A stretch of 64,000 nt of DNA from Polaribacter vadi (GTDB taxonomy: Bacteria; Bacteroidota; Bacteroidia; Flavobacteriales; Flavobacteriaceae), in the NCBI RefSeq assembly GCF_001761365.1, contig NZ_CP017477.1, positions 1,014,501 through 1,078,500 on the forward strand. Direction: 5' to 3'. Below, in pieces: positions 1 to 9,142 of this stretch (positions are counted from its first letter, which is position 1; the number at the start of each line of letters is the position of its first letter). The notes beneath the pieces are model-generated. The model had not been told where the DNA came from and made no database searches. It worked only from the letters and a program-made list of their open reading frames with translations. A program made the translations under genes and the position numbers.

Positions 1-2616
1 TACTGAAGAATCTAAAGTGTCTTCTTCAATAGCAAAATGCTCTAAAACTGGTAATACTGCATTTTTTATGGCGCTATCTAATAAGTTTTCTAAAAGTTCG
101 ATGGCATTTATTTTAGCTTCTTTTATTTCGCTCTTCATCGCCTTAAAAATAATCTGAATATCTTCTTCATTATAAAGCAAACTCAATAAATTAAATAAGG
201 TTAAAAAAGATTTATTTAACTCTAATTCTAAAGCATTGCTCAGATTTTTTCTAGCTTCGTAAATTGTTTGGTTATTTTCGTTAGCTTCATCAACCAAATC
301 TTTATTAATTGTGTGTTGAATAGACGTTAAAACCTCTAAAATATCTTCATAAAAACCACATTCTTTATAAATTTGATTTTTAATAACTCTGTTAGAAATC
401 GTTAAATTTAAATTTTTCCTTTTAATTTTTCGTAATGATTTTGTAGCCTCTAATCTACTGGTAGAATCTTTACTTTTTAATATTTTTAATAGCATTTTTA
501 CGGCATTTTCATTCTGAAATGCACCTACTATTTTTGGAATGTTCTTTTTAACTTTCGATTTTAATTCGCCTTTAGACTCTAAATCTAACAAAACATTTAT
601 AATTCTTGGTCCGTAATTTTTTAGCGATTTTATCGCTCTTTTTCTATGTCTTTTGATCGCTAGTAAATTTAACAAATCGCTAATAAACACTTCATGTGCA
701 GTAATCCCAGCAGCAATTGTTGCAAATTTTACAATATAAGGGTGCTTATTATTTAAGTGTTTTGTAATAAAATCGTAATGATTCGTCATTCTAGAATATG
801 CAATACTCAAAAGTAAGCCTGCAATAATTTCTTTTTTTACATAATCGTCATCAGCAGTATGTAACTCTATTTTATCTTCTAAACGTTTTCTTAATTGATA
901 TAAAACACCTAAAGATTGGTTATTCTGACTTTGTTTTGCCAATGCTAAAAGTGCGCCATTAGCTATATAAACATCACTATGATTTAAATACGTATTAAAA
1001 AAATGTTCTTCTGTTTTAGGTGAATGAGCCAAAATATAATCTAAAGCAATGTATACAAGTGTATCATCTTTTTCATACACCAACGCTTCTATTTTAGTTA
1101 AGATATTATTGTCATCAAAAAAATCTAAATACTCTATAGCTTCTATTTTTACTTTGTTGGATGAATGCTGTAAAAGTTGAATAATAGGTTTTTGAAGTGC
1201 TTTTAGTTTGTAATCTTTTAAACGATCAAACATATTTAAAATAGCTTCTTCTGTTCCGTTTTCTAATACGTTTTTGATATCGAATAAATTATTACCTTTT
1301 TGAGGTTTTACATTGTTATTACTGGCAAATGTTAGCGTTTTCTGAATATTTTTCTTGAAAGATTCGAAATACGCTTCTCTTAATTTGTAGATTAAAACGA
1401 TCCAAATAAAAACAAATAGAATTACAATAACAGTAATGTAAGACGTACTTAAATTTAGCTTTTTGATAAAAAATATCAACAAAAAACCTGCAAAACCAGT
1501 GGCAATACTATCTACAGCAACATCTATATAAGATTTTGCCTGGTTTTTAATATGCAAAGGAATTGGCATAATAGACAACTCAACAGCAGCTTTATTCAAA
1601 CTTTGCTTAAAACTACCATCAATACCTTTTATAATAATTAAAACCCACAATTCAGGAAACGTTAAAAACAATAAACTTCCTAAACCTATGGTTAAAGGCA
1701 ACACTAATAAAGAAGAAGAAACTCCTAATTTATTTAAAATTTTATTGGTAAAAAATAATTGAAGTACAAGCGCAACAACATTAAAAGTAGAAAACCAAAA
1801 ACCAAAAAAAGCAGCTAATTCATCTGAATTTGGTATGGCTTTATTCGCAAAATCACTAAATTGAAAATCTACCAACTTTGCAACGATTACACTAATCCCA
1901 GTTATAAATGCTAAATAACTTAAATGTTTAGATTTCGATATAAGTTTTAAAGAAGACTTTTCTAATTGATCTTGACTCGCAATTACTTGTTTTCTCTTAA
2001 AAGTGTTTAAATATTGTATTCTTAACGTATATACTTTTCTTAAAATAGGAATACAAGCTAATAATAAAATAGAGGCCAGAAAAACGGTATATTCTTTCCC
2101 AAAATTACTGGCAATAATACTTGTTAAATATCCACCAAAAATACCACCTGCTATAGCTCCTGCTCCAATAAAGCCAAAGATTCTTTTGGCTTCTCTTGCA
2201 TTAAAAACCATGTTGGCAAAAATCCAAAATTGCGATGTAGCAACAACTGCAAACAACGAAACAAATACATAATAAAAATATAAAATGAATTTATTTATAA
2301 AATTAAAATTTAATAAAACAGCTAAAATGGTAAAGACTAAACTAAAAACAACTAAAGATAAAACTGTAATTTTTACTAACGAAAAATTACGGATTGCTTT
2401 GCTATAAAAATAAGTGGTTGCTACTGCAATAAAAGCGACTAATAAATAACCATAAGGCAAATTATCTGCACCTAATTGAGATACAAATAAGGCATTTACA
2501 GTTGGTTTTACAATTAACAAAACTGTTATAATTATAAAAATATACAACTGCATTAAAAAAGAGATGAAGATTTCTCCATCTCTTAATCCGAATGTTTTAT
2601 GAATTAATTTTCTCAC
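1..2616 (-). CDS. MFS-type transporter with C-terminal HEAT repeats (partial, 3' end outside window)
   Basis: The minus-strand frame stays open for 872 codons and runs off the left edge, so the C-terminus is missing. The first ~440 residues are a polytopic membrane domain of about 12 helices resembling MFS or ATP/ADP-translocase (Npt) carriers. The remaining ~430 residues are soluble, helical and HEAT-like, with recurring leucine-rich helix pairs. I start it at GTG (2616): an in-frame TGA lies at 2635-2637 and the first in-frame ATG would remove 21 conserved-looking residues. It begins 22 bp after the serine hydrolase gene, so the two are probably co-transcribed. Substrate is unknown; nucleotide transport is only one possibility. 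Confidence 0.8.
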   Translation of the reverse strand, partial: MRKLIHKTFGLRDGEIFISFLMQLYIFIIITVLLIVKPTVNALFVSQLGADNLPYGYLLVAFIAVATTYFYSKAIRNFSLVKITVLSLVVFSLVFTILAVLLNFNFINKFILYFYYVFVSLFAVVATSQFWIFANMVFNAREAKRIFGFIGAGAIAGGIFGGYLTSIIASNFGKEYTVFLASILLLACIPILRKVYTLRIQYLNTFKRKQVIASQDQLEKSSLKLISKSKHLSYLAFITGISVIVAKLVDFQFSDFANKAIPNSDELAAFFGFWFSTFNVVALVLQLFFTNKILNKLGVSSSLLVLPLTIGLGSLLFLTFPELWVLIIIKGIDGSFKQSLNKAAVELSIMPIPLHIKNQAKSYIDVAVDSIATGFAGFLLIFFIKKLNLSTSYITVIVILFVFIWIVLIYKLREAYFESFKKNIQKTLTFASNNNVKPQKGNNLFDIKNVLENGTEEAILNMFDRLKDYKLKALQKPIIQLLQHSSNKVKIEAIEYLDFFDDNNILTKIEALVYEKDDTLVYIALDYILAHSPKTEEHFFNTYLNHSDVYIANGALLALAKQSQNNQSLGVLYQLRKRLEDKIELHTADDDYVKKEIIAGLLLSIAYSRMTNHYDFITKHLNNKHPYIVKFATIAAGITAHEVFISDLLNLLAIKRHRKRAIKSLKNYGPRIINVLLDLESKGELKSKVKKNIPKIVGAFQNENAVKMLLKILKSKDSTSRLEATKSLRKIKRKNLNLTISNRVIKNQIYKECGFYEDILEVLTSIQHTINKDLVDEANENNQTIYEARKNLSNALELELNKSFLTLFNLLSLLYNEEDIQIIFKAMKSEIKEAKINAIELLENLLDSAIKNAVLPVLEHFAIEEDTLDSSV

Positions 2617-2637
2617 TTTTAAGTTAAATCTTGCTCA

Positions 2638-3594
2638 CTACAAAGTACGTCTTTTTTTCAATACCTTTTCTAATGGTCTTACTAAATCTCTTATGGTTTG
2701 CTCTCCATAATCATAATCTACCAAAGCTACAATAATATATTTTCTTTTTGGGCCCCAAACTAAAGCAGAATCTGAATGATAATTTCTCCAAGAACCAGAT
2801 TTACGGTATACATCTGCTTTTGGTGCAATTTTATCTAAAGTATTTACAAATTTATGATGTAAAGCTGGCTTTTTCATAATTTGTAACATTTCTTTAGAAC
2901 GTTCTGTACTAATTAAATTACCCAAAGCTAATTGATAATAAAAACTACAAACTTGTCTTGTAGTTGCTGCATGGCTTAAACCTTTTATAGGATCTGGATA
3001 ACGTCTGCCAGCTGCAGCATATCTTTTACCAACCCATAAACCACCACCAACTTCTTCATCGTACAATTTATGTTTTGGCGATCTTAAAACTTCTTCTATT
3101 TTTTCATACCCTACTCTATCAATATTTCTAGTAGATGCTTGGTTGTTAGATTTACTAATCATTAAACGTAAATCTTGTTTAACTTCTTTAGTATATGCTA
3201 ACTCTCCTTTATCAACAGCATCCATAACAGCTAGTAAAATTGCAATTTTAGGCAAACTTGCTGCATACATCATAAAATTATCATTTAAACCAGCATATCT
3301 AAAATTTGTGCTATCACTTAAATCTACAATAGCAACAGACATTTGTTTTCCTTTTATTAAACGCTTCCAAGTTTCATTAGAATTAATTTCTTTCTCTAAA
3401 ACACTTTGTAAATAAGGATCTTCAATTTCTTGAATCGGTTTTATTTCCTTTTTTAAATGAACAGGTAAAACTACCTTGCTATTTTTGTATGTTTTAGACG
3501 AATATATTAAAGGCCCATTTAAATTTTGGCTTGGCTTTTGTGCAAAAGTATAAAGAGACAATAAAGCAAATAAAGTTACGAATGTATATTTCAT
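2638..3594 (-). CDS. Exported serine hydrolase of the class A beta-lactamase/PBP fold
   Basis: The 318-residue protein has a signal peptide ending near FAQ at about residue 19. It carries the three signatures of penicillin-recognising serine hydrolases: SLPK (Ser113, Lys116), SNN (149-151, the SDN-equivalent loop) and KSG (265-267). The Glu166-type deacylation residue of true class A beta-lactamases is not evident, so peptidoglycan-related hydrolysis is as likely as antibiotic resistance. An upstream in-frame ATG at 3660 would add 22 hydrophobic residues before the signal peptide; I prefer 3594 (ATG), with 3612 as a second option. It sits between the DinB gene and the HEAT transporter on the same strand. 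Confidence 0.8.
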   Translation of the reverse strand: MKYTFVTLFALLSLYTFAQKPSQNLNGPLIYSSKTYKNSKVVLPVHLKKEIKPIQEIEDPYLQSVLEKEINSNETWKRLIKGKQMSVAIVDLSDSTNFRYAGLNDNFMMYAASLPKIAILLAVMDAVDKGELAYTKEVKQDLRLMISKSNNQASTRNIDRVGYEKIEEVLRSPKHKLYDEEVGGGLWVGKRYAAAGRRYPDPIKGLSHAATTRQVCSFYYQLALGNLISTERSKEMLQIMKKPALHHKFVNTLDKIAPKADVYRKSGSWRNYHSDSALVWGPKRKYIIVALVDYDYGEQTIRDLVRPLEKVLKKRRTL

Positions 3595-3699
3595 ATTTTT
3601 TAATTGAATCATATTAAATTTATTATTAATTAAATATATAAGATACAAAATTAATACCAAGAGGTGTATATTAGATGTTAACGTTTTCCAAAAAAAACA

Positions 3700-4194
3700 T
3701 TAATCTTTTGTTTTCTTTATAGTTGAGGGGTTAAAACCAAAATCTTTTGCTGGTAATGCTATTTTTAATTGATAAATTAAATAGCCAATACTTGCATAAT
3801 GATGTGTTGTGTGGCTTTGCGCTTGCATTAAAATACTGCCTAAAGTATATATTGCAGTTTCGTTTCCTAAACCTAAATCGTCTGTTACTTCTAATAATTC
3901 AGATAAATCGTTATTATTAAGTAAATTTTTAAGTTGATCGATTACTGAATTAAAGTAATCGATCCCCAAACTTGCTTGTAGCTCCACATTTAAATTTCGC
4001 TCTCTTGCTGTTAAATCGATTTTTTTTGATGCAAAACCATTTAAAATACAAGAATAAACATCTAAAATATGACGAACATGGCAACCAATACTTGCATAAT
4101 AAGGTCCTAAAGAAGCATCTGCATACGTTTCATCTGAAATTGAATTTAAAAGTTGTACTCCTTTTTGCAAGTTTTTTTCGATTGCAATAATCAT
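3700..4194 (-). CDS. DinB family protein (putative metal-binding four-helix protein)
   Basis: The 164-residue, mostly helical protein has the histidine pattern of the DinB/YfiT superfamily: His39 and His42 in GCHVRH, and a second cluster His128/His131/His132 in QSHTTHHYA, suited to binding a divalent metal. Members are often thiol transferases or stress proteins, but the substrate is not deducible here. It is the first gene of the leftward run 4194 to 1, and its ATG is 229 bp from the divergent gene at 4424. Confidence 0.8.
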   Translation of the reverse strand: MIIAIEKNLQKGVQLLNSISDETYADASLGPYYASIGCHVRHILDVYSCILNGFASKKIDLTARERNLNVELQASLGIDYFNSVIDQLKNLLNNNDLSELLEVTDDLGLGNETAIYTLGSILMQAQSHTTHHYASIGYLIYQLKIALPAKDFGFNPSTIKKTKD

Positions 4195-4340
4195 TTAAAA
4201 AAAATTAAAATTAAAGATGATAAATATAAATTATTAATTCACTAAAATACTGATTTCCATTATTTTTTAAAAACTAATAACCAATTATCTATCCAAAAAA
4301 AAATCACCCTAAAAATATGATATCCCCTAAAAATAATTAT

Positions 4341-4357
4341 TTGGCACGCTCTTTGAA
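4341..4357 (+). promoter_or_regulatory. Sigma-54 (RpoN) type promoter candidate
   Basis: TTGGCACGCTCTTTGAA matches the -24/-12 consensus TGGCAC-N5-TTGCA, with TGGCAC at 4342-4347, exactly five spacer bases, then TTGAA. It lies 67 bp before the ATG at 4424. No enhancer-binding activator gene is next to it, so activation in trans is assumed. Confidence 0.6.
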
Positions 4358-4423
4358 ATTGCAATAACAAATGCGGATGTCGAAAAGCAATTAGAGTAGG
4401 CAAAAACCCTTAAACCATATATT

Positions 4424-5344
4424 ATGAAAAAAGGTATACTTATTTTATTAGGAATGTTCATGATAGTTTCAACCATAGAAGCTAAAGATGGCGAAATTTT
4501 ATCAAACAAATTAAATAACGAGACTTCTTATAATGTTTACAATAACGCTGTTAACTTTTTTGAAAGAGGCATTGAATTTTTTGTTTTTACAAATGGTGAA
4601 TTTGATTTTGATACACGTTTTAATAGCAGAGGAATTAGAATAAACAGAGATTTTAGAGGAAGAATAAGAAACGTAGGCAACGTTTTTATTAGTTATGATA
4701 TAAGAGGAAATGTAACTAGAATTGGTACTGTTTTAATTAGATATAGCAGAGGAATCCTAACTAATGTTGGCGATTTAAGTGTTCGATATGACCATTGGAA
4801 TACTCCTATTTTTTATGGAAATGTTAGAAATTTCTATTATGATAATGGCATACGATTTAATGTTAGTTTTGGTGATGTTTATGCTCATAATGATGTTTAT
4901 TTTTCTAGAAGTGATTTTGGAAGAAACTACGCTCAGTTTAGAGAAGACAACAATTTTTATTACTATAAAGCAAGACCAAATGCGAATATTGGGAAGCGAA
5001 GCACTATCTTGAAAAGAAGGAAACCAGTTTCTGTAACTAGAAAAAATTTTGTAAGAAACAATACTAATTCTTACAGAAAGACACCTCCAAATAATAGAGC
5101 TACAACTAATAATAGAGCTATTTCTAATAGAAGTTCTTCTAACGTTTATAGAAATACAAATCAAAATAGCACAACAAATAGAAGTTCTTCTTCAACCTCT
5201 AGAAACGAAAATACTTCTAGAAGTTCAGATACAAGGAGAAAAGCAACTAAAAATACTGATAGAAAAGTAGATCGTAAAAGAAATATAAATACAAAGAGTA
5301 AAATTTCTAAAAATACAACAACAAGAAGAAGAGGAAGTGAATAA
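4424..5344 (+). CDS. Exported protein with repeated beta motifs and a very basic Ser/Thr/Asn/Arg tail, function unknown
   Basis: The 306-residue product begins with a signal peptide (Lys-Lys then a hydrophobic stretch, cleaved near EAKDG at about residue 20). Residues ~60-120 hold a degenerate repeat of about 20 residues built on RG-(I/N)-x-R-(I/V)-G-x-(V/L)-x-(I/V)-x-Y, suggesting beta hairpins. From about residue 185 the sequence is low-complexity and strongly basic (Arg, Lys, Ser, Thr, Asn), so it may bind polyanions or envelope polymers. I do not recognise a named family. It is monocistronic, with a sigma-54-type promoter upstream and a terminator at 5372-5402. Confidence 0.75.
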   Translation: MKKGILILLGMFMIVSTIEAKDGEILSNKLNNETSYNVYNNAVNFFERGIEFFVFTNGEFDFDTRFNSRGIRINRDFRGRIRNVGNVFISYDIRGNVTRIGTVLIRYSRGILTNVGDLSVRYDHWNTPIFYGNVRNFYYDNGIRFNVSFGDVYAHNDVYFSRSDFGRNYAQFREDNNFYYYKARPNANIGKRSTILKRRKPVSVTRKNFVRNNTNSYRKTPPNNRATTNNRAISNRSSSNVYRNTNQNSTTNRSSSSTSRNENTSRSSDTRRKATKNTDRKVDRKRNINTKSKISKNTTTRRRGSE

Positions 5345-5371
5345 GTGCAAAGTTTTTTTAGGTAATGAATT

Positions 5372-5402
5372 AAGGTGGTATATAAAATACCACCTTTTTT
5401 TA
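5372..5402 (+). terminator. Rho-independent terminator of the gene at 4424
   Basis: Stem arms AAGGTGGTAT (5372-5381) and ATACCACCTT (5387-5396) close a 5-nt loop and are followed by a T run to 5402, 28 bp after the stop codon. Confidence 0.85.
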
Positions 5403-5785
5403 TGGTTATAAATAAACTATTTAAAAAGATAATAACTATAAATTAAATCATAAGATAGTTTATCAATAATTATAAAAATATAGAAAAGAAGCATTCCACA
5501 AATAGTTTCATATAATATTATCTATATAGTAATTCCTTAATACTAGAAAATAGAGTTTGAAGTGAATGATGTTATTCTTTAAAAAAGGAAACGTTTAATT
5601 AAATTTTATCTCAACAGATGTATTTTTAAGTTATTTGATAAGATTAAATCGCAAAATAATAAGCTCTTTTTAGAAAGCAGTTTGTAAAGAATAATATATT
5701 CAGAGAATTAAAATTTTATAGGTACTAATACTTATTTGCTGGTTTTATAAAATATTACTTGTATTCGTAAACAAAAGCTAAAAGT
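5403..5785. other. Gene-free AT-rich stretch
   Basis: About 380 bp between two terminators. I see no convincing ORF, RNA structure or repeat in it. Confidence 0.5.
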
Positions 5786-5818
5786 AAAAAAGCTTCACAT
5801 TTCTGTGAAGCTTTTTTA
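5785..5818 (-). terminator. Bidirectional terminator hairpin of a recurring family
   Basis: AGCTTCACA (5791-5799) pairs with TGTGAAGCT (5804-5812), with A and T runs on the two sides. It lies 25 bp beyond the stop of the leftward gene at 5843. Nearly the same hairpin recurs seven times in the array at 7.0-9.9 kb and after the tRNA genes at 20.05 kb. Confidence 0.8.
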
Positions 5819-5842
5819 CTTTATAATGGGTTTAAAGTTATC

Positions 5843-6328
5843 TTAACTATTTAATAACTTGTTTGTTGATATGATATATCTATTATAAATTAATTCAGAT
5901 TTTAAAAGATTTGCTAACTTAAATTCAGTATTCTTTTCATTATGAATTATTATATGTCCATTTTCTAATTCTGTAGTTTCTGAATTATTTATAATTTTAT
6001 CGTAATTTATAAGAGAGTCCTTATGATTGGCAACAATAATATTTTCATTAGCTAACATACTTTTTTGATTAGTAAGTTTATCGAAAACAAACACTTTTGC
6101 TTCAATTTTAGCATATCCTCTATATTTTTTAAGTAGTGTAGTTTCAACGTAAAAATTTAACTCAGAAGATGGTCTGCAACCAAACTCTTGTGCTGAAAGC
6201 ATTTTAACTATTTTTTCTTTTTCTAAACTTTTTAATAAAACTGGATTTGGATTAGTATGAGCATTTTTAAATGCAAAAAGACCAATTAACAAAACTGTAA
6301 CTGCTAAAGTATTTTTTATTTTTTTCAT
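5843..6328 (-). CDS. Small exported protein of unknown function
   Basis: The 161-residue protein has a clear N-terminal signal peptide (MKKIKN then a hydrophobic core ending at LFAFKNAH, about residue 24). No lipobox cysteine is present. The mature part mixes beta-prone stretches with a Cys51-containing segment (EFGCRPS) and matches no family I can name. It is the last gene read leftward below the 71-residue gene array, but 376 bp and a decayed terminator separate it from that array, so it is probably its own unit ending at the hairpin 5785-5818. Confidence 0.65.
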   Translation of the reverse strand: MKKIKNTLAVTVLLIGLFAFKNAHTNPNPVLLKSLEKEKIVKMLSAQEFGCRPSSELNFYVETTLLKKYRGYAKIEAKVFVFDKLTNQKSMLANENIIVANHKDSLINYDKIINNSETTELENGHIIIHNEKNTEFKLANLLKSELIYNRYIISTNKLLNS

Positions 6329-6704
6329 AATTAAGGGTATTTTTTAATAAAGTGTTTCAAACACACAACAAAAATAAAGGTTTTAAGAGCAACTAAATTT
6401 AAATTTCGACTATTGATCCAAATGTTTAGACGAACAAATATTTAGTTTCGGTAAAGAATAATTAATAACTTTTTTAAAAATAATTTTTATCATTTTTCCT
6501 TCTCCTAAAACTCATAAAACAATCAAATTCAATGTTTTAAATAATATTTTTGATACACAATTTGTTAATATATTTTTTTATGCTGAAAGTTGTAAGTTTT
6601 ACATTTCTATGAAACTTTTTTACAACTTAGGGATGCAAAACCATATAAATAGTTCTTACTATTTATAATTTTATATTCGGGATTATTGGGATGTATATTG
6701 ATTC
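6329..6704. other. Intergenic stretch with decayed terminator at the left edge of the array
   Basis: No ORF is apparent. Around 6584-6630 lies a degenerate version of the array hairpin (GTTTTACATTTCTATGAAAC core with a T run), which probably marks the leftmost, diverged end of the tandem array and terminates array copy 1. Confidence 0.5.
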
Positions 6705-6920
6705 TTAATGTGCAAATCTTACGATCGTTCTTAAAAACTCTCTTACTAAAGAAATGCTTACAATTAAAAAGGGAAAGAAACAGGTAAAAAATACCATTAC
6801 ATTCAAACCATCAAATAAGGTATCGATGTAAGACATTTCCATTAAGTAGTTTCCTGAAGAGTATAAACCTAGAGAACAGATTAATACTATAATAATGCGT
6901 TTTATATTATTCGCTTTCAT
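6705..6920 (-). CDS. Array copy 1: 71-residue two-helix membrane protein
   Basis: The protein is predicted to span the membrane twice: helix 1 about residues 8-24 after a basic start (KANNIKR), helix 2 about residues 39-59, then a basic tail (VREFLRTIVRFAH). The ends suggest both termini face the cytoplasm. A single cysteine sits in each helix (C15, C47). The family is unknown to me. Copy 1 has Asp33, Val43 and Val67, the same residues as copies 7 and 8. It is the last copy in the direction of transcription, and its downstream region differs from both linker types of the other copies. Confidence 0.8.
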   Translation of the reverse strand: MKANNIKRIIIVLICSLGLYSSGNYLMEMSYIDTLFDGLNVMVFFTCFFPFLIVSISLVREFLRTIVRFAH

Positions 6921-7027
6921 AATTGGGGGGAATTAATGATTATCTAATATACTGTAAAGATAAGAACTAATTAAAGGTTCTGAAATAAGCAATATCCTTA
7001 ATAATCATAAATCATATAAAAAAAAAA

Positions 7028-7047
7028 GCCTCACATTGCTGTGAAGC
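7028..7047 (-). terminator. Array terminator after copy 2
   Basis: GCCTCACA (7028-7035) and TGTGAAGC (7040-7047) around TTGC; an A run on the plus-strand left side gives the U tract of the leftward transcript. Confidence 0.8.
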
Positions 7048-7155
7048 TTTTTTGAAATTTAGGGGTCACTAAAATAAAAATAGTGTGTTACTATTATACT
7101 TTAATATTCGGGGTAATTGTATGTTGATGAAAAGTGGGGTATCTAAATAATATTC

Positions 7156-7371
7156 TTAATGTGCAAATCTTACGATCGTTCTTAAAAACTCTCTTACTAA
7201 AGAAATGCTTACAATTAAAAAGGGAAAGAAACAGGTAAAAAATATCATTACATTCAAACCATCAAATAAGGTATCGATGTAAGACATTTCCATTAAGTAG
7301 TTTCCTGAAGAGTATAAACCTAGAGAACAGATTAATACTATAATAATGCGTTTTATATTATTCGCTTTCAT
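7156..7371 (-). CDS. Array copy 2: 71-residue two-helix membrane protein
   Basis: It differs from copy 1 in protein only at residue 43 (Ile instead of Val, one base change). The leader with the C6 run directly before AATTATG is intact, and the short type of 3' linker with the hairpin 7028-7047 follows. Predicted topology is as for copy 1: two helices, basic ends. Confidence 0.8.
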   Translation of the reverse strand: MKANNIKRIIIVLICSLGLYSSGNYLMEMSYIDTLFDGLNVMIFFTCFFPFLIVSISLVREFLRTIVRFAH

Positions 7372-7485
7372 AATTGGGGGGAATTAATGATTATCTAATA
7401 TAATGTAAAGATAAGACACATTTAAAGGTTCTGAAATAAGCAATATCCTTAAAAACAAGAAATCAATAAAAAAAACAAAAAAAAA

Positions 7486-7505
7486 GCTTCACATTGCTGT
7501 GAAGC
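7486..7505 (-). terminator. Array terminator after copy 3
   Basis: Perfect GCTTCACA / TGTGAAGC stem around TTGC with long flanking A and T runs. Confidence 0.85.
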
Positions 7506-7613
7506 TTTTTTGAAATTCAGGGGTCACTAAAATAAAAATAGTGTGTTACTATTATACTTTAATATTCAGGGTAATTGTATGTTGATGAAAAGTGGGGTAT
7601 CTAAATAATATTC

Positions 7614-7829
7614 TTAGTGTGCAAATCTTACGATCGTTCTTAAAAACTCTCTTACTAAAGAAATACTTACAATTAAAAAGGGAAAGAAACAGGTAAAAAA
7701 TATCATAACATTCAAACCATCAAATAAGGTATCGATGTAAGACATTTCCATTAAGTAGTTTCCTGAAGAGTATAAACCTAGAGAACAGATTAATACTATA
7801 ATAATGCGTTTTATATTATTCGCTTTCAT
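7614..7829 (-). CDS. Array copy 3: 71-residue two-helix membrane protein
   Basis: The protein equals copy 2 (Ile43), with a few silent changes. Its leader is 4 bp shorter between the start codon and the upstream conserved block than in copies 1 and 2, showing that leaders drift by small deletions while the protein stays fixed. Short linker type, hairpin 7486-7505 downstream. Confidence 0.8.
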   Translation of the reverse strand: MKANNIKRIIIVLICSLGLYSSGNYLMEMSYIDTLFDGLNVMIFFTCFFPFLIVSISLVREFLRTIVRFAH

Positions 7830-7940
7830 AATTGGGGGGAATTAATGATTCTAATATACTGTAAAGATAACACACAACTATAGGTTCTGAAATAAGCAAT
7901 ATCCTTAAAAACAATAAATCATTTAAAAAACAAAAAAAAA

Positions 7941-7958
7941 CTTCACATTGCTGTGAAG
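7941..7958 (-). terminator. Array terminator after copy 4
   Basis: CTTCACA / TGTGAAG stem around TTGC, preceded on the plus strand by nine A. Confidence 0.8.
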
Positions 7959-8121
7959 CTTTTTTGGAATTTAGGGGTTACTAAAATAAAAATAGTGTGT
8001 ACTATTTATACTTTAATATTCGGGGTTTAGTTTTAAAATTTAGGGGTGTATTATCTTATATACTATTAATTTAATAGTATTCGTTTTTTTTTAAAGTTGA
8101 TGAATGCTTACCTAACTATTG

Positions 8122-8337
8122 TTAATGTGCAAATCTTACGATCGTTCTTAAAAACTCTCTTACTAAAGAAATGCTTACAATTAAAAAGGGAAAGAAACAG
8201 GTAAAAAATACCATTACATTCAAACCATCAAATAAGGTTTCGATGTAAGACATTTCCATTAAGTAGTTTCCTGAAGAGTATAAACCTAGAGAACAGATTA
8301 ATACTATAATAATGCGTTTTATATTATTCGCTTTCAT
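8122..8337 (-). CDS. Array copy 4: 71-residue two-helix membrane protein
   Basis: This is the only copy with Glu33 in place of Asp33, a conservative change in the loop between the helices; residue 43 is Val. The 3' linker is the longer type, with an ATACTATTAATTTAATAGTAT-like inverted repeat near 8060-8085 before the hairpin at 7941-7958. Confidence 0.8.
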   Translation of the reverse strand: MKANNIKRIIIVLICSLGLYSSGNYLMEMSYIETLFDGLNVMVFFTCFFPFLIVSISLVREFLRTIVRFAH

Positions 8338-8442
8338 AATTGGGGGGAATTAATGATTATCTAATATACTGTAAAGATAAGACACATTTAAAGGTTCTGA
8401 AATAAGCAATATCCTTAAAAACAATAAATCAATAAAAAAAAA

Positions 8443-8462
8443 GCCTCACATTACTGTGAAAC
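8443..8462 (-). terminator. Array terminator after copy 5
   Basis: GCCTCACA / TGTGAAAC, weakened stem around TTAC, A run on the left. Confidence 0.7.
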
Positions 8463-8622
8463 TTTTTTGGAATTTAGGGGTTACTAAAATAAAAATAGTG
8501 TGTACTATTTATATTTTAATATTCGGGGTTTTATTTTAAAATTTAGGGATGTATTCTCCTTTATACTATGAATTATATAGTATTCGTTTTTTTTAAGTTG
8601 ATGAATGCTGATCTAACTATTG

Positions 8623-8838
8623 TTAGTGTGCAAATCTTACGATCGTTCTTAAAAACTCTCTTACTAAAGAAATGCTTACGATTAGAAAGGGAAAGAAACA
8701 GGTAAAAAATATCATTACATTCAAACCATCAAATAAGGTATCGATGTAAGACATTTCCATTAAGTAGTTTCCTGAAGAGTATAAACCTAGAGAACAGATT
8801 AATACTATAATAATGCGTTTTATATTATTCGCTTTCAT
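8623..8838 (-). CDS. Array copy 5: 71-residue two-helix membrane protein
   Basis: Ile43 variant, identical in protein to copies 2 and 3. It shares with copy 7 a paired silent change near 8680 (CGATTAGAAAG on the plus strand instead of CAATTAAAAAG), so sequence has been exchanged between non-adjacent copies. Long 3' linker, hairpin 8443-8462. Confidence 0.8.
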   Translation of the reverse strand: MKANNIKRIIIVLICSLGLYSSGNYLMEMSYIDTLFDGLNVMIFFTCFFPFLIVSISLVREFLRTIVRFAH

Positions 8839-8944
8839 AATTGGGGGGAATTAATGATTATCTAATATACTGTAAAGATAAGACACATTTAAAGGTTCTG
8901 AAATAAGCAATATCCTTAAAAACAATAAATCAATAAAAAAAAAA

Positions 8945-8964
8945 GCCTCACATTACTGTGAAAC
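8945..8964 (-). terminator. Array terminator after copy 6
   Basis: Same weakened GCCTCACA / TGTGAAAC form as after copy 5, consistent with these two units being sister duplicates. Confidence 0.7.
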
Positions 8965-9142
8965 TTTTTTGGAATTTAGGGGTTACTAAAATAAAAATAG
9001 TGTGTACTATTTATATTTTAATATTCGGGGTTTTATTTTAAAATTTAGGGATGTATTCTACTTTATACTATGAATTATATAGTATTCATTTTTTTTAAGT
9101 TGATGAATGCTGATCTAACTAATGTTGCTGATCTAACTATTG

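Noticed and set aside
2003..2272. Plus-strand 89-codon ORF
   Set aside because: It lies antisense within the membrane part of the HEAT transporter gene.
4775..5164. Leftward 129-codon ORF
   Set aside because: It is antisense to the exported basic protein; its Ser/Ile-rich translation is a by-product of the Asn/Arg repeats on the other strand.
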